From the NCBI GenBank assembly GCA_963921825.1, contig OY997588.1:64500617-64564616 (forward strand): a DNA stretch of 64,000 bases. The letters are read 5' to 3'. This stretch comes from Erodium maritimum (taxonomy: Eukaryota > Streptophyta > Magnoliopsida > Geraniales > Geraniaceae). The translations under genes and the position numbers were made by a program. Shown piece after piece: positions 44,967 through 57,200 of this stretch. How positions within the stretch are numbered: position 1 is the stretch's first letter; every line of letters starts with the position of its first letter. The notes under the pieces were generated by a model. That model did no database searches and was not told where the DNA came from. It worked only from the letters and a program-made list of their open reading frames with translations.

Positions 44967-47900
44967 ATGGCTCGCGGTAAGCGGGGACGACCATCAGGAA
45001 CGCGGGGCCAGGCACCCACGCGAGGCCGGCGGGGACGGTCAGCAGGGGCACCAGGGAGGGTGCCGACCGTCGAGCCCGCCGACTATGCGGAGGCACAGGG
45101 TACTCCTGTCGGAGAAGACAGGAGGAGTGATGCGGGGCCGTCTGCAGGCACCCCCAGTGTTCCGCCAGTCGCGGACCCTCCAGTGATGACTGCCCTGGAT
45201 GAGCTTACCAGGACCGTTCAGAGTTTGGTGGCGATCATCGCCAGCCGAGAGTCGGCTTCGCCAGCACCAGAGGCAGCCGCAGTCCCGGTGAGGGCCGCTC
45301 AGACAGAGGATCTTACCTCCCGAGCGCTACTAGATTTCCTGAAGCTCGGGATACCTGTTTTTGTCGGGGAGCCGAATCCCGACCTGGCTGAGCGATGGAT
45401 AGAGCAGGTCACACGAGACTTGGACACATCGGGTGTCGAGGATGGCCGTCGGAGAGTGTCCTTCGCGGCCCATCAGCTGAGAGACAGCGCCTACCACTGG
45501 TGGGGGCGGGTGAAGGACACGGTCGGATACGACTACAGCGTATTCCAGGAGGTATTCATGGCACAGTACTTCCCCGAGTCGGCTCGGCTGGAGCGACATC
45601 GGCAGTTCTTAGACCTGGAGCAAGGGGGGATGACGGTAGGAGAGTACGAAGCCAGGTTCACAGCCTTGGCCAGATTCGCGCCTGAGATGGTGACGAGCGA
45701 GGCGAACCGTTGCCTGCGGTTCCAGGACGGACTGAGGCTGGGCATCCGGAACCAGGTTCTCGCCTTGAGGATACGGAAGTATACCGACCTCGTGGACACC
45801 GCAGCTACAGTAGAGCAGGGCGCCAGGGATGCAGTCAGGAGCCGTGAGGTCCGACCTCGGCCGATCAGTTGGGCAGGGCCGTCAGACTCACGAGACTCGC
45901 GGAGGCAGAGGACCGCGGGATCCTTCCGACCACCGCCTCATCAGAGTGGATCGAGACAGCAGGGGTCAGTGGCATCAGTGGGGCCAGTCGCCTCAGAGAG
46001 GAGGCCGTCATGCTATCACTGCGGGCAACCAGACCACTTACAGCGAGACTGTCCGACGAGGGGAGGAACCGCGGCAGTACCAGCTACTAGCCGGACAGGC
46101 CAGGGCTCGGGGTCGAGGGCTGACGAGATCAGCTGTTACCGATGCGGCCGGGCCGGTCACACTATGGCATGGTGCCGAGAGCAGTTGGGGGAGACATCAG
46201 TGCAGCGACCGCAGCAGTCGCGGACAGTACAGTCGCCCAGAGGTCGCCCTCGACAGGGTCAGCAGCCGAGATCATCACGGCCGTCTACGAGCGCACCAAT
46301 TCCGAGACAGCAGCAGAGTCACGTGTATCCAGCAGCCAGTGCGCAGGGTCAGAGGCAGCAGGCCTCGCAGGGGAGAGTATATGCAGTCACCGACTCCAGA
46401 GCCCCAGGACCTAGCACGTACCGTGAGACCATCCAGGGTACGTGTTTGTTGTATCATTTATGGGCTTTGTTCTTGTTTGATACCGGGGCATCGCACTCTT
46501 TTATTTCGTCGGGTTGTGCTGAGAGGTTGGGGTTGAGCTTAGAGCCGTTGAGTCCACCCCTATGCCTGGACACCCCAGTTGGGGGTGGTGTATCGTTGAC
46601 TAGAGTATGTCGTGCCTGCGAGATTAGAGTCGCAGACTGTCCTTGCCCTGGTGACCTTCTCGTGTTGGGGATGACTACCTTTGATGTGATTTTGGGTATG
46701 GATTGGTTGTCGAGGTACCGAGCCAACATCGATTGCTACAGACGACGAGTGACAGTGACAGTGGGCGGTACGAAGGTGACGTGCGTGCTGGGGAGTAAGA
46801 GTGGGGTCCTCCTGTCGGCGTTGTCCGCAGAGGAGGAAGTACCGGCTGTGCAGAGCCGAGAGTTACCGAGAGTAGTATGCGAGTTCCCCGAGGTCTTTCC
46901 TGAGGAGTTGAGCGGGCTGCCACCGATTCGTGAGGTGGAGTTCGGGATTGACCTAGTGCCGGGAACGGCGGCGATATCGATGGCGCCTTACAGGTTTGCG
47001 CCGGCAGAGTTGACTGAGCTGAAGCGTCAACTGGAGGAGCTTCAGCAGAAGGGGTTTATCCGTCCGAGTGCATCGCCGTGGGGAGCACCAGCACTCTTCG
47101 TGAAGAAGAAGAGTGGAGAGCTACGGATGTGTATAGATTACCGGAAGCTGAACCGGGTTACGGTGAAGAACCGGTACCCGATGCCGAGGATCGATGACTT
47201 GTTTGACCAGTTGAGAGGGGCGACTCACTTCTCGAAGATCGATCTGCGATCCGGTTATTATCAGTTGCGAGTCCGTGAGGGGGACGTCGCAAAGACTGCA
47301 TTCCGGACACGCTATGGGCATTACGAGTTCCTGGTGATGCCATTCGGACTGACGAACGCGCCAGCAGCGTTCATGGACCTGATGAACAGCATCTTCCGGC
47401 CGTACCTGGATCAGTTTGTGGTGGTGTTCGTGGACGATATCCTAATATATTCGCAGAACGAGGCGGCGCATGAGGCACATCTGAGGGTTGTTCTGACCCT
47501 ACTGCGCGAGCACCAGCTACATGCCAACCGGGAGAAGTGCGAGTTCTGGCTCTCTGAGGTGAGATTCCTCGGCCACATCGTATCCCGTGACGGTATCCTG
47601 GTCGATCCGTCGAAGATCGACGCGGTCTCGAAGTGGGCACGGCCCACGAGTGTTTTCGAGATCCGCAGCTTTCTGGGATTGACAGGCTACTATAGGCGAT
47701 TTGTCCAGGATTTTGCACGACTAGCCGCACCGATGACTCTGTTAACGCGCAAGGGTGTTGGGTTCGTGTGGACAGATGACTGTGAGCGTGCGTTCGCGGA
47801 ATTGAAGACTCGACTGACTACAGCTCCAGTGTTAGTGGTGCCCGAGCGAGGGATTGGCTATGATGTTTACTGCGATGCATCCGGAGAGGGACTGGGTTGC

Positions 47901-49874
47901 GTGCTGATGCAGTCGGGCAGAGTTGTGGCTTATGGCTCCAGGCAGTTGAAGATACACGAGCGCAACTATCCTACCCACGACTTGGAGCTAGCAGCAGTCG
48001 TGTTTGCGCTAAAGAGCTGGCGATATTACCTGTACGGCAAGGGGTTTCAGGTGTTCTCGGATCACAAGAGCCTCAAGTACATATTTTCCCAGCGAGACCT
48101 GAACATGCGTCAGCGACGGTGGATGGAACTACTCGAGGAGTACGACTTCGAGCTACACTACCACCCAGGCAAGGCGAACGTTGTCGCCGACGCCTTGAGT
48201 AGGAAGTCGGCTCCGAGCCTCGCCAGCATATCTGTCCGAGAGTGGGACATGATGGGGGAGCTGAGCACATTCGGGCTTGAGCTAGAGGAGGTTACTGGCG
48301 GTGTTGCCATGTGCTCCCTAGTGGCTCAGCCCTCACTGCTTGCCCAAGTGTTGGAGGCGCAAAGGGAGGACGTCGAAGCATCAGAGATCCGCGAGAGAGT
48401 CGTCAGGGGTGACGAGGTGGTGGGCTGGCAGGACAGTACTGATTGGGGACTACGGTACCGCGGGGGGCTGTTCGTACCAGTTAACTGTAGAGATGCCGTG
48501 TTACGAGAGGCACACCATTCGCGTCTCGCAGTGCATCCGGGGGGCACCAAGATGTACCGTGACCTCAGGAGGCACTACTGGTGGCGCGGCATGAGGAGAG
48601 CAGTCGCAGAGTTTGTGTCGAGATGCCTTGTCTGTCAGCAGGTGAAGGCAGAGCATCAGCGTCCCGCGGGATTGTTACAGCCACTACCGATTGCTCAGTG
48701 GAAGTGGGAGCACATTACGATGGATTTCGTGTGTGGACTACCGAGATCGCCCAAGGGAAACGACGCCGTGTGGGTGGTAGTCGACCGGTTGACCAAGTCG
48801 GCCCATTTTCTGGCTATGAGGATGACAGACCCGGTCGACAAGTTGAGCAGTCTGTATATCCAGGAGATAGTGCGCCTCCACGGGGTCCCGGTGTCGATAG
48901 TGTCTGACAGGGATCCCCGCTTCACGTCCAGGTTCTGGCCGAGTCTGCAGAAGGCACTGGGGACAGAGGTCCTACTCAGCACAGCACATCATCCTCAGAC
49001 AGACGGTCAGTCTGAGCGTACCATTCAGATCTTGGAGGACATGCTGCGAGCATGTGTGCTGGATTTCAGGGGATCTTGGGAGACCCACCTGCCATTGGCC
49101 GAGTTCGCCTACAACAACAGCTTCCAGGCCAGTATCGGGATGGCACCGTTCGAAGCGTTGTATGGTAGGCCGTGTCGGTCACCAGTATGCTGGGCAGAGG
49201 TGGGGGACAAGAGTCTGCTGGGGCCAGATCTTGTCAGAGAGACGACGGAGAAGGTCACATTGATCCGCGATCGGTTGAGGACCGCGCAGAGCCGGCAGAA
49301 GAGTTATGCAGACAGGCGACGTCGACCTCTTGAGTTTGCAGTCGGGGATCACGTGTTCCTGAAGGTGAGCCCGAGGAAGGGGCTGGTGCGGTTCAGGCGC
49401 AGCGGGGGAAAGTTGGCTCCGAGGTACATAGGCCCGTTCCAGATCTTAGACAGAGTGGGAGTCGTGGCTTATCGTCTGGCGTTGCCACCGCAGCTTGGGA
49501 GAGTACATAACGTCTTCCACGTATCCCAGTTGCGGCAGTACAACACAGACCCCTCCCACGTCATCGAGTGGACTGATATCGAGGTGGCTGATGATGTCTC
49601 CTATGAGGAGCAGCCGGTTCGGATCATGGACACACGGCAGCAGATTCTGCGGGGAGGCAAGATTATCCGCTTGGTCCGAGTGCAGTGGAAACATCACGGA
49701 GCTGAGTCGACGTGGGAACGCGAGGACGAGGTTCGCGCGAAGTATCCCGGCCTGTTCGACTCCCGAGGTACGTCTGTTTTAAATTTCGCGGACGAAATTT
49801 CCTTAAGGGGGGTAGACTGTAATAACCACTTCTGGTCAACGTCAGTCAAACCTGCGAAAAACAGGAAAATTTAA
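44967..49874 (+). CDS. Gypsy Gag-Pol polyprotein, 1635 residues, uninterrupted
   Basis: I take ATG 44967 ([15 protein letters not shown]) as start; a Met 25 codons upstream (44892) is in frame but lies in leader-like sequence. Domains: Gag about 120-290; CCHC knuckles 349-362 ([14 protein letters not shown]) and 390-403 ([14 protein letters not shown]); protease with DTGA at 505; reverse transcriptase about 680-860 with catalytic VDD at 823-824; RNase H with Asp970; integrase with a zinc-binding HHCC at about 1182-1228 and catalytic D1253, D1314, E1350 (D-60-D-35-E). A GPF-type module ([18 protein letters not shown]) and a chromodomain-like end about 1551-1597 ([17 protein letters not shown]) follow. 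The last 19 codons run past the polypurine tract into the 3' LTR. All visible catalytic residues are intact. Confidence 0.97.
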   Translation: MARGKRGRPSGTRGQAPTRGRRGRSAGAPGRVPTVEPADYAEAQGTPVGEDRRSDAGPSAGTPSVPPVADPPVMTALDELTRTVQSLVAIIASRESASPAPEAAAVPVRAAQTEDLTSRALLDFLKLGIPVFVGEPNPDLAERWIEQVTRDLDTSGVEDGRRRVSFAAHQLRDSAYHWWGRVKDTVGYDYSVFQEVFMAQYFPESARLERHRQFLDLEQGGMTVGEYEARFTALARFAPEMVTSEANRCLRFQDGLRLGIRNQVLALRIRKYTDLVDTAATVEQGARDAVRSREVRPRPISWAGPSDSRDSRRQRTAGSFRPPPHQSGSRQQGSVASVGPVASERRPSCYHCGQPDHLQRDCPTRGGTAAVPATSRTGQGSGSRADEISCYRCGRAGHTMAWCREQLGETSVQRPQQSRTVQSPRGRPRQGQQPRSSRPSTSAPIPRQQQSHVYPAASAQGQRQQASQGRVYAVTDSRAPGPSTYRETIQGTCLLYHLWALFLFDTGASHSFISSGCAERLGLSLEPLSPPLCLDTPVGGGVSLTRVCRACEIRVADCPCPGDLLVLGMTTFDVILGMDWLSRYRANIDCYRRRVTVTVGGTKVTCVLGSKSGVLLSALSAEEEVPAVQSRELPRVVCEFPEVFPEELSGLPPIREVEFGIDLVPGTAAISMAPYRFAPAELTELKRQLEELQQKGFIRPSASPWGAPALFVKKKSGELRMCIDYRKLNRVTVKNRYPMPRIDDLFDQLRGATHFSKIDLRSGYYQLRVREGDVAKTAFRTRYGHYEFLVMPFGLTNAPAAFMDLMNSIFRPYLDQFVVVFVDDILIYSQNEAAHEAHLRVVLTLLREHQLHANREKCEFWLSEVRFLGHIVSRDGILVDPSKIDAVSKWARPTSVFEIRSFLGLTGYYRRFVQDFARLAAPMTLLTRKGVGFVWTDDCERAFAELKTRLTTAPVLVVPERGIGYDVYCDASGEGLGCVLMQSGRVVAYGSRQLKIHERNYPTHDLELAAVVFALKSWRYYLYGKGFQVFSDHKSLKYIFSQRDLNMRQRRWMELLEEYDFELHYHPGKANVVADALSRKSAPSLASISVREWDMMGELSTFGLELEEVTGGVAMCSLVAQPSLLAQVLEAQREDVEASEIRERVVRGDEVVGWQDSTDWGLRYRGGLFVPVNCRDAVLREAHHSRLAVHPGGTKMYRDLRRHYWWRGMRRAVAEFVSRCLVCQQVKAEHQRPAGLLQPLPIAQWKWEHITMDFVCGLPRSPKGNDAVWVVVDRLTKSAHFLAMRMTDPVDKLSSLYIQEIVRLHGVPVSIVSDRDPRFTSRFWPSLQKALGTEVLLSTAHHPQTDGQSERTIQILEDMLRACVLDFRGSWETHLPLAEFAYNNSFQASIGMAPFEALYGRPCRSPVCWAEVGDKSLLGPDLVRETTEKVTLIRDRLRTAQSRQKSYADRRRRPLEFAVGDHVFLKVSPRKGLVRFRRSGGKLAPRYIGPFQILDRVGVVAYRLALPPQLGRVHNVFHVSQLRQYNTDPSHVIEWTDIEVADDVSYEEQPVRIMDTRQQILRGGKIIRLVRVQWKHHGAESTWEREDEVRAKYPGLFDSRGTSVLNFADEISLRGVDCNNHFWSTSVKPAKNRKI
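49805..49816 (+). other. Gypsy polypurine tract
   Basis: AAGGGGGGTAGA lies directly before the 3' LTR start at 49818, where plus-strand priming is expected. It is also inside the gag-pol frame. Confidence 0.9.
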
Positions 49875-52689
49875 AAATTTTAAGACAGACACTTAACTTA
49901 ACTTAAATTGACCCCGAGGGTCATGCCGGACTTAAGTTGACCCCGTTATCGACTAAAATGAGTTACGGGGGACTCAGGGCAACTTCCTGGTCATTTTGGG
50001 AAAGATTGATTTTTCGCTGGAAAAGTCACCCGAGCGACGTTTTGGTCCATTCGAGGACCGTTTTGGACCCGAAAAGCTTAGCCGTCGTCGTAGCGGTCTT
50101 AGTTGGGCCGTTTCCTTGAAGCCCGTCCAGTTTAAAATATTTTTGGGAAAAGTGCCCGTTCGGGGCCCGAAACGTCCGTTTTTCGCGAATCTGATTGGAA
50201 AATATCAACTAGATATTTTCCAAAAGGTATGGGACCCACCTTGACACTTGTCAAGTATATGGTGGTGTAATTTTTGGAGGGAAAATGGGTGGATGTGGTG
50301 AGTTGGCCGAGTATAGGGTAAAAGGGAAAGGAATTGGAGTTAGTTGTTATTTGTTTTAAAAATTAGAAAGAGGAAGAGAGGTTTTAGAGAGAGAAGGAGA
50401 AGGAGAAGAAGAGAGAAGAAGGAAGGTTGAGCTAGGGTTGGTGATCGAGCCCTTGGATCGAGTCAAAGCAAAGAGCAATCCCGTTCCCCTCATTCTCCTC
50501 TACGGTAATACCCGAACCGATTCTCATTTCGATTATTTTCAAGAGCTAGGGTTTGGTTATAAAATTTGGTTTAGGGTTGTGTAGAGATTAAAGAGGTGTT
50601 GGAGACGTTTTAGAGGTGTTTGGGAGAGAAATTTCACGTTTTCCGGTGACCGGAGGCTCGGGAGGAGCTCCGGCCACCGTGGGTGGTGGCCGGCCGGCCA
50701 TGTGGTGGCTGGCCGGAGGTGGCAGCAGCCACCACTTGGTGGCCGAGCCCCTCCCTCAAACCCTAGGGTCTCGGCCAAGCCTCTTGGGTGGGGCCCACGT
50801 GCTCGGTTGCTCGGGTTTTAATGTTCGGGTGGTTTAAAACGTCCCCCGGACCACTTTATCCTTAATCGAATCGAAATTTGGAATTAAATTGGAGAAGTTG
50901 TAATTAACGGGTTTTGGGAAACTTTAAACGTTAATTAATTGACTTAGAAGTCGGAATTCAATTCCGTCAAGTGCGTTGGGTTCCTTGAAATATTCTAAGA
51001 CCGTAGAAACGAAAACGGGGACTTTTGGAGCCCCGGAAGGCAATTAACCAAAACCGGGCAGATTCGCCATGTCGGGCGAATCTGGCCCTTACGGGTCCTT
51101 TATCGGCAATATCGAGTATTTGGGAAGTTTGGGAGTGATCGGCATTGTCGGGGTTACGTTTGGGCGTTAAGTTTATTAATTTTCGGTTTACTCGTACTAG
51201 TTTAAAAGTACTTTAAATTTGTGTTCTTTTAGATCGTGCTACGGACCGAGGCAAGGGGAAGCTCGGCGAGTGACTGAGTGTGCTTCGGGTGTTGTTGGAG
51301 CGCTTTTGGGATTGTATACGAGGTAGGGAAAAGTAGCCGGATCTCGGCCCTGATTAGGGAAAGTTAATAGTAGAATTGCATGTGACACCGGGGTGTCGTG
51401 GGTTGAGTAGATTTATTTAATTATTAGAAAAGCATGATACGGGATTGTAGCGTTTAAGAGAAAGGCATGTGACACTTAGTAGTGTCGTAGGAACAGAGAA
51501 CTTAGCGATAATTGAATTACTGGAGGCATATGACCATGCCCGGAGGTTGTTTGTGAAACTAGCGATTTTAGGACTGTTGGAGGCATCGAGTATGCCGGAG
51601 GTTGTCGTGCGCTTTATTTAATTGTTGAGTTTGGGTGGCCTTGAGAGCCCGTATTTAATTGTTGAGTTTGGGTGGCCTTGAGAGCCCGTATTTAATTGTT
51701 GAGTCGGGGTGGCCATGAGAGCCGTGTATTTAATTTGGTGTCTGGAGTGGCAGCGAGTGCCCGTGGGGTTGTTGAACCCGAGTCTTGACTGTTGAGGTGT
51801 CTTGAGTGGCCTTGAGTGCCTGTGTGATTGAACTTGCCTGTGATTGTGATTGTGGTTACCTGGGGTGGTGAGTTCTAAAGGTCGACAGCCTGATCCGACT
51901 TAGTGTCGATGAATTGCGAGTTCTAAAGGTCGACAGCCTGATCCGACTTAGTGTCGATGAATTGCGAGTTTTAAAGGTCGACAGCCTGATCCGACTTAGT
52001 GTCGAGGAATTGCGAGTTTTAAAGGTCGACAGCCTGATCCGACTTAGTGTCGAGGAATTGCGAGTTTGAAAGGTCGACAGCCTGATCCGACTTCGTGTCG
52101 AGGAATTGCGATAGGTCGAACCCTGACCTGATTGAGATTGGTTACTGAGCAGCTGGTGTGCGATCCTTTGTGATCTTGTTTGGTGTTGTGTCGTTTCGTT
52201 CGAGTCCTTGAGGAGGTCGTCGATAGTTGTATTGGGTCTACACTGTTTTTATCGAGCGTCGAGCCTGTTGAGGAAGGTGACGGGTTGTGGGTCAGTTGGG
52301 TATCTGAGTTGGGGACTGTAGTCCCGGTGTCGGGTTTGGTTTTAGTGTTACTGGCTTCTTCTGCTAATTATGCCATAGTCAGTCTGTTATCCGTGGAGGT
52401 GAGCGAACGCTCACCCCTAGCTGCTTTTCCTACAGGTACTGATCACCGGACGGACTAGGTTAGCTCTTGAAGTTCATGGAGCTTGGAGCGGAGTCTGGTC
52501 TTTACTTTTGTTGAGTCTAGTGACGGATGTTGTACCTTGTCCACTTGTTAGGACGTTTTTGTATTGTAAATGCTATTATTTTGAGAAGTAAATGGAAATG
52601 TCAAAGCTTTTATTGAAAACAGGTTTCAAGTGTTCATGTTTTTAAAAGTTCGCGTCCCGAGTTCGGTTCGCTGAAATCGGGGCGTGACA
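49818..52689 (+). repeat. Gypsy 3' LTR, 2872 bp
   Basis: Same length as the 5' LTR. Differences seen by eye: A/C in GTCAAAG(A/C)AAAG, T/C in the second and A/G in the fourth 48-bp unit, and T/G in CAGTCT(T/G)TTATCC. The TATA box is at 50558-50565 and the palindrome at 52398-52415. The first 57 bp include the end of gag-pol. Confidence 0.96.
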
Positions 52690-52694
52690 CCCGG

Positions 52695-53575
52695 GGTATC
52701 CACAAGCGACTCGTTCGAGTGATCATGTGAAACAACATGATAATACGGGAGTGTGCAGTGGTTACCATTTATCGTATATTCAACCGGTGGTTGCAAACCA
52801 TTGATAACATCAACGAACAGTCTGGAATGGTTGAGCACTGTTAAATCGTTGTTTGATCCCACCATGCCAAAGAACGAGTGCCAAATCCATAAGTCACGAG
52901 TTGCAATCGCCTCGAGAACAACGGTTGGTCGATTCCGTGGTCCCTCCCTGAATGTGAGCCTCGCAGTGCCGTTGGGAAATTCTTCCACTCCCTGTGCATA
53001 CAGTCAAGACTTCCAAGCATTCCTAGAAACCCTTGCTCTTCATTAACCGCCAAAATGTAGTCCATATTAGTCAGTGTAGGTTTATGTCGGTATGTAGGAC
53101 CGAAGACTTTATTGATTGCACTGCAACAGTTTCTCAAACATTCCAAAGACATGGTTTCGCCTATCTTCAAGTACTCGTCCAATCCATCAGCTGCAATTCC
53201 ATAACATAAGTTCCTAATGGCCGCAATACATTTTTGATAAGGAGATAAGGAAACTTTACCCATAGCATCCAACCGTGTCGTGAAATACGAATCGTGATTC
53301 TCCAATGCATGAACAATTCGGAGGAACACACCCTTCAACATTATGAAGCGACGACGGAATTGCACCTCCGTGTACATAGGTTCGTGTTGAAGTAGTCGCT
53401 CGTTAAATGTGTTCGCGCCTTCCCGGTCACGTGTGATGTAGGTTCACTTACCTGGTGGAGAATTGATCATTGCGTCCTCTAACCCCCCGTCTCCGAAGTC
53501 GGTGTACATGCATTCTTCGAGTACTTCATCCAAAATGCCATCCATATCCAAATCGTTGGCTCGGTAATTGGTCAT
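52695..53575 (-). pseudogene. Harbinger transposase, N-terminal and middle pieces
   Basis: The probable start is ATG 53575 (MTNYRANDLDMDG). An in-frame TGA follows within GKV-like sequence near 53440, then YITRDREGANTFNERLL, VQFRRRFIMLKGVFLRIV, KCIAAIRNLCYGIAADGLDEYLKIGE and the first catalytic Asp in GMLGSLDCMHREWKN (about 52990-53030). A frameshift near 52950 moves to PTVVLEAIATRDLWIWHSFFG and GSNNDLTVLNHS. It ends at the gypsy target duplication. The middle-to-C-terminal segment with the last catalytic residue is absent on both sides. Confidence 0.88.
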
Positions 53576-53931
53576 TTCGACGAACAAATGTGTGATAAAA
53601 AAAATGCGATAGGATTATTTTGAAAAGATATGAGGTTTGTGATTTTAGTTTGATTCAAACATCTATTTATAATGTATTTGGAGATAAGAACATTGAATTT
53701 TTTTTGTTATTTTCAAAATACTTTTTATTTTGTCAAGAACAAGTAATAGGTGAATGAGATTTCTAGTCATTGGTGTCGACCCTGAGTGTTGGCGTGGAAC
53801 TCCCAAGCGTTGCTTACCGCCAATGTGCTCCCCGCCAGTACCTCGCCACCTCCTTGCCAGCTCACCGCCGTCGACTGCTCACCGCCATCACCTCCCCGCC
53901 AGCTCCCCGTCCACTACTGTGGATGCTCTAA

Positions 53932-54783
53932 GGATGAAACCATCAAACTAAAAAAACCAATCAATTTAAAATTGAAAACTATGACATTGATGATTCTTGT
54001 GTACGAGACATTGATAAAAAAATACCAAAAAGACGATCTTATATGTAGAGCGTGAATTTCATAAGTATTGGACCTCTTAAGGGAACGTCATATTTACTTA
54101 CATAATAGGGTTAGTAAAAGTTACCCTAGATTTTTTTTAGCGTAGGAGATCTATTTTATTGCTTGAACGGGAAGAGAACAAAGAGAAGACGGTGAGACAA
54201 GCTACAACTATTCTTATAAGATAACTCGAGACATAAACGGGTTTTTTGAAAACTAAATAAATTTGAGAACACAACTTGAACAAAAATAAAACCAAATTGA
54301 TCTCGGCGTAAAGTCAATCGTTGTAGCCTGAAAACTTAGAGCTACCCCCCCCCCCCCCCCCCCCATTTTGTCTATCAATTTCGACAATCTAGTTTTAGAA
54401 AATTGTAAGAAAATCCCATAATTTTTTGTAATTTTGAGTTGTACCCCTCCTTAAAAAACAATTCTCTTAATTTTTACTACTTATCTTTAAAATTTTCCGA
54501 ATCATGTATTTTAAATTTCTCTAAATCTTCTAATTGTGTCCTCGTTAATCATTTTTACTTTCCTAATTATGCTCTCTCTTTCAAATTTTCTAATTAGTTT
54601 AAGTTTCTATTATTCAAAATTTCTTCGTTTGTAGTTTTAATTTACTAATTACTACGCGATATTAATATTTTTAACATTAATTTATATTATTCTAACATTA
54701 TTATTGTAAAAAAATGGTGCCACCTCCCTAAAAAAACTGGCTCCGCCACTAGTTGCTAATGATCTAGAATAGCCTAGGGGCAG
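53932..54783. other. AT-rich spacer with a C20 run
   Basis: No gene. There is a run of 20 C (54345-54364). The end near 54720 (GTGCCACCTCC..ACTGGCTCCGCCACTAG) resembles a string common in plant repeats, but I cannot assign it to an element. Confidence 0.4.
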
Positions 54784-56040
54784 ATGGCGATCTCATGGTT
54801 CTTGGCGATGTTGTTTCTCAGCCCTCACCTGCACTATTTTCAACCGATCCTTCCCGGCTCTCTTCTGAGGGGAGTGTTTTTCATTTCATTCTCTCCCAAG
54901 ATCCCTCTTGGAGAACCTGTTGTATTACTCCTACTTGACCCAAGGTTTGACGGAACATTAGACATCACCGAATCCTCCCTTGTCTCTAATAAAGTACAAG
55001 TGACCCAGGTTGGATCGTACATCCCAAGTGGATCTGGTGACTTAGGTATGAAGGTAGACACTATATCATTTCTTTGTACTTGAACAAGAGCAAACCCCCA
55101 GGGAACCTCAAGGGAAACCCTCGGCTACAAAGTGGACTATTCTCTAAGGATGGGCTTCCCGAACAGGGGGGTCTCATATGTTGCTAATGACAGATCATAT
55201 CTAGGCATACTTGGCATTGGTGTATCACAATTGTGAACCGCATGACCCATTCGCACATAGTTAGAACAGAACATTGGGAGACGCTCATATTTGAGCGTGA
55301 CCCGGATCGGTAGTCATGGAATTTCAACACCATTGAACGACGGAGGAGAAGATGGATATGATGCCAGAACCGGACATGAACTTTGCACCCCTCCCCAACA
55401 AAGTCTATACTTGTCCTCATATACCGTGAGACAAACCCCGAGAGAGTTACCCACCTTAGTACCAATAGAGAGTGTAGATACCATCTGGGGTAAGCCTTAG
55501 ATTTGGACCCAAAGTTGGATCCTTTCCATACCCAGGGAGGAGATGTCGTCTGTTGGGATATCTGTCAGAATAAACGGGTAATTCCAAAAACACCATGGCT
55601 CGAAACGTCGCACCCTTTCCATTGTCGTGCGAGAGGAAAGATATCACCCATAACCCCTTAGGCAAGGATCCCAATGCCTGGAAAATGATCTGTGACATCA
55701 GGTCACCCTCGAACATACAAAGATAGAGAAATTGTCCCGTCATTCCATACATCATACACATCGGATAAGGGTAGGACAACTGTGGTGCTGGTACCCTGAT
55801 GATGGACACCTCATCCAACACCAGAGAGCATGCCACCAACGAGACCTCGATATCATCCAAAGATGGGAAAGAGACAGTGATTAATGGCATCATCCCTTCT
55901 AAATCATCCTAAGATGACTCCACAACCAAACCTCCAAATGCACCAACAGTTGAGTTCGTAAGTCATTGACGGATACCAATCTACGAGGACGGAGGCGAGG
56001 GAGGGCCCCTACCCATCGTCGCTGGCAAAACCTATGAATA
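54784..56040 (-). pseudogene. Unrecognised decayed coding DNA
   Basis: The longest clean frame is minus 55893-55456 (145 codons, MMPLITVSFPSLDDIEVSL, then PAPQLSYPYPMCMMYGMTG). It continues in other frames to about 55184. The plus strand has a 99-codon frame at 54784-55083. Codon-like composition over 1.2 kb suggests an old gene or retroelement, but I see no domain I can name. No terminal repeats were found. Confidence 0.3.
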
Positions 56041-56650
56041 TGACGACACTAGATTATATGTATTTCGTAACTACTTTTGGTTTATTATTTTTGTTGTAAA
56101 TAATTACCATATATTATTTTCTATCCACAAGAATAGATTATTTATAAATTTATTATTTTTGGAAACTTATGTTTCAACTTTTTTGTATCATATTTTCATT
56201 TAAAAAATATATTAATCTATTTTTTTTGTTTCGTAAGAATTATTTTTTAATTCGAGAAGATATATAAAAAATATTTTTTTTGAAAAATCTAATTTTAATT
56301 TTCATTTATAAGTTTTATATTTATAAAACACACACACACACACATATATATATATACACATATATATATATATATATATAATTCAATTTTTTCATTCTAG
56401 AAGATGTATAAAAGTGTAACTTTTTTTAAAAATCAAGTTTTTATTTTTATTTATCAATTATATACATACAAATATAAATCTATTTATTTTTAAAATTATA
56501 TTTCAATTTATAAAATATGCAGAAAACTAATTTTTATATATACCAGGTTTTATATATCCGGTTTTAATTTTTAAAAATATATATAAATCTAAAAATTTGT
56601 AAAAAAGATATATTCTGATTTTTTTGGAATCATATGTTCATGGTATACAT
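56041..56650. repeat. AT-rich region with (CA)n(TA)n microsatellite
   Basis: The (CA)n tract followed by interrupted (TA)n lies at about 56329-56382. The surrounding 600 bp are strongly AT-rich with no gene. Confidence 0.7.
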
Positions 56651-57192
56651 AGGTTTGGTATCAAATACTAACCGCACCTTATCGTGTGAACTAGAAACTT
56701 ATAAGAGCCACAGAATGAGACTAAGCTTACGTCAACAAAACGCACAAGATACTTACACATGTTCTTCTCGCGTTGATGTGGCGTGGTTGATTGCTCATAC
56801 TCATGAACCGAATGTGCTGGTATTTTACGTAATGAAATGCAAATACTTGACATAGAAAAATACTGGTACCTATATGCAAAGTTTTGATATTTTACGTACA
56901 TAGTGTTGGTACCTTATTTAAAAAAAAGTGTTGGTACTTTACATGCAATGATATTGGTACCTTAAATACACAAGTGGTAGTACCTTACATATACAAGTGA
57001 TGGTACCTTTGTGCGTTGTAGGAGTGGTAAACATGTGCTACAATAGCGGTCAAAGCGCACGAAATTTCATGTTATTTACAATAACTCCACCGTGCGTTGG
57101 CAGAATTTGAGTCTTTAGATTTAACGAATTTGACGGCTCACAATGGTTCTTAGCTTGCACGATAAGAATGGGTTTTAATGGATACCCGCTCT
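56651..57192. mobile_element. Foldback element F1, 0.54 kb
   Basis: The left end (AGGTTTGGTATCAAATACTA, then CTTATCGTG) and the inverted right end (AGAGCGGGTATCCATTAAAA, then CTTATCGTGCAA) are imperfect terminal inverted repeats of about 55 bp. It is followed by TATATAT. The interior has about eight copies of a TTGGTACCTTACAT-like word. No coding frame. Confidence 0.65.
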
Positions 57193-57200
57193 ATATATAT

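Larger units (their letters stand above)
41451..52689 (+). mobile_element. Ty3/gypsy chromovirus (Tekay/Del-like), apparently intact
   Basis: Two 2872-bp LTRs (41451-44322 and 49818-52689; TGTAATAACC...GGGCGTGACA) flank one open gag-pol frame. The 5-bp duplications CCCGG are at 41446-41450 and 52690-52694. The tRNA-Met primer site is at 44326-44337 and the polypurine tract at 49805-49816. I count four substitutions and no indels between the LTRs. Long LTRs and a C-terminal chromodomain-like segment suggest the Tekay/Del lineage. Everything needed for copying appears present. Confidence 0.97.
40876..53928 (-). mobile_element. PIF/Harbinger transposon split by a gypsy insertion
   Basis: The ends GAGCATCCACAACG (40876) and, inverted, GAGCATCCACAGTAGTG (53928) match over the first 11 bases and are flanked by TAA at 40873-40875 and 53929-53931. 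Without the gypsy insertion and one CCCGG copy the element would be about 1.8 kb. Subterminal CTCCCCGCCAG/TCACCGCC words occur near both ends. It contains the two ends of a transposase but not the middle, so it is an internally deleted copy. A TATA box (sense TATAAATAG) is at 53663-53671. Confidence 0.85.

Noticed and set aside
45395..49782. Many 60-235-codon frames inside or opposite gag-pol
   Set aside because: Shadows of the 1635-residue polyprotein in GC-rich DNA.
53430..53460. Splice donor-like GGTAAGT in the Harbinger transposase start
   Set aside because: The frame continues directly into family-typical sequence after one TGA, so a nonsense change explains it better than an intron.
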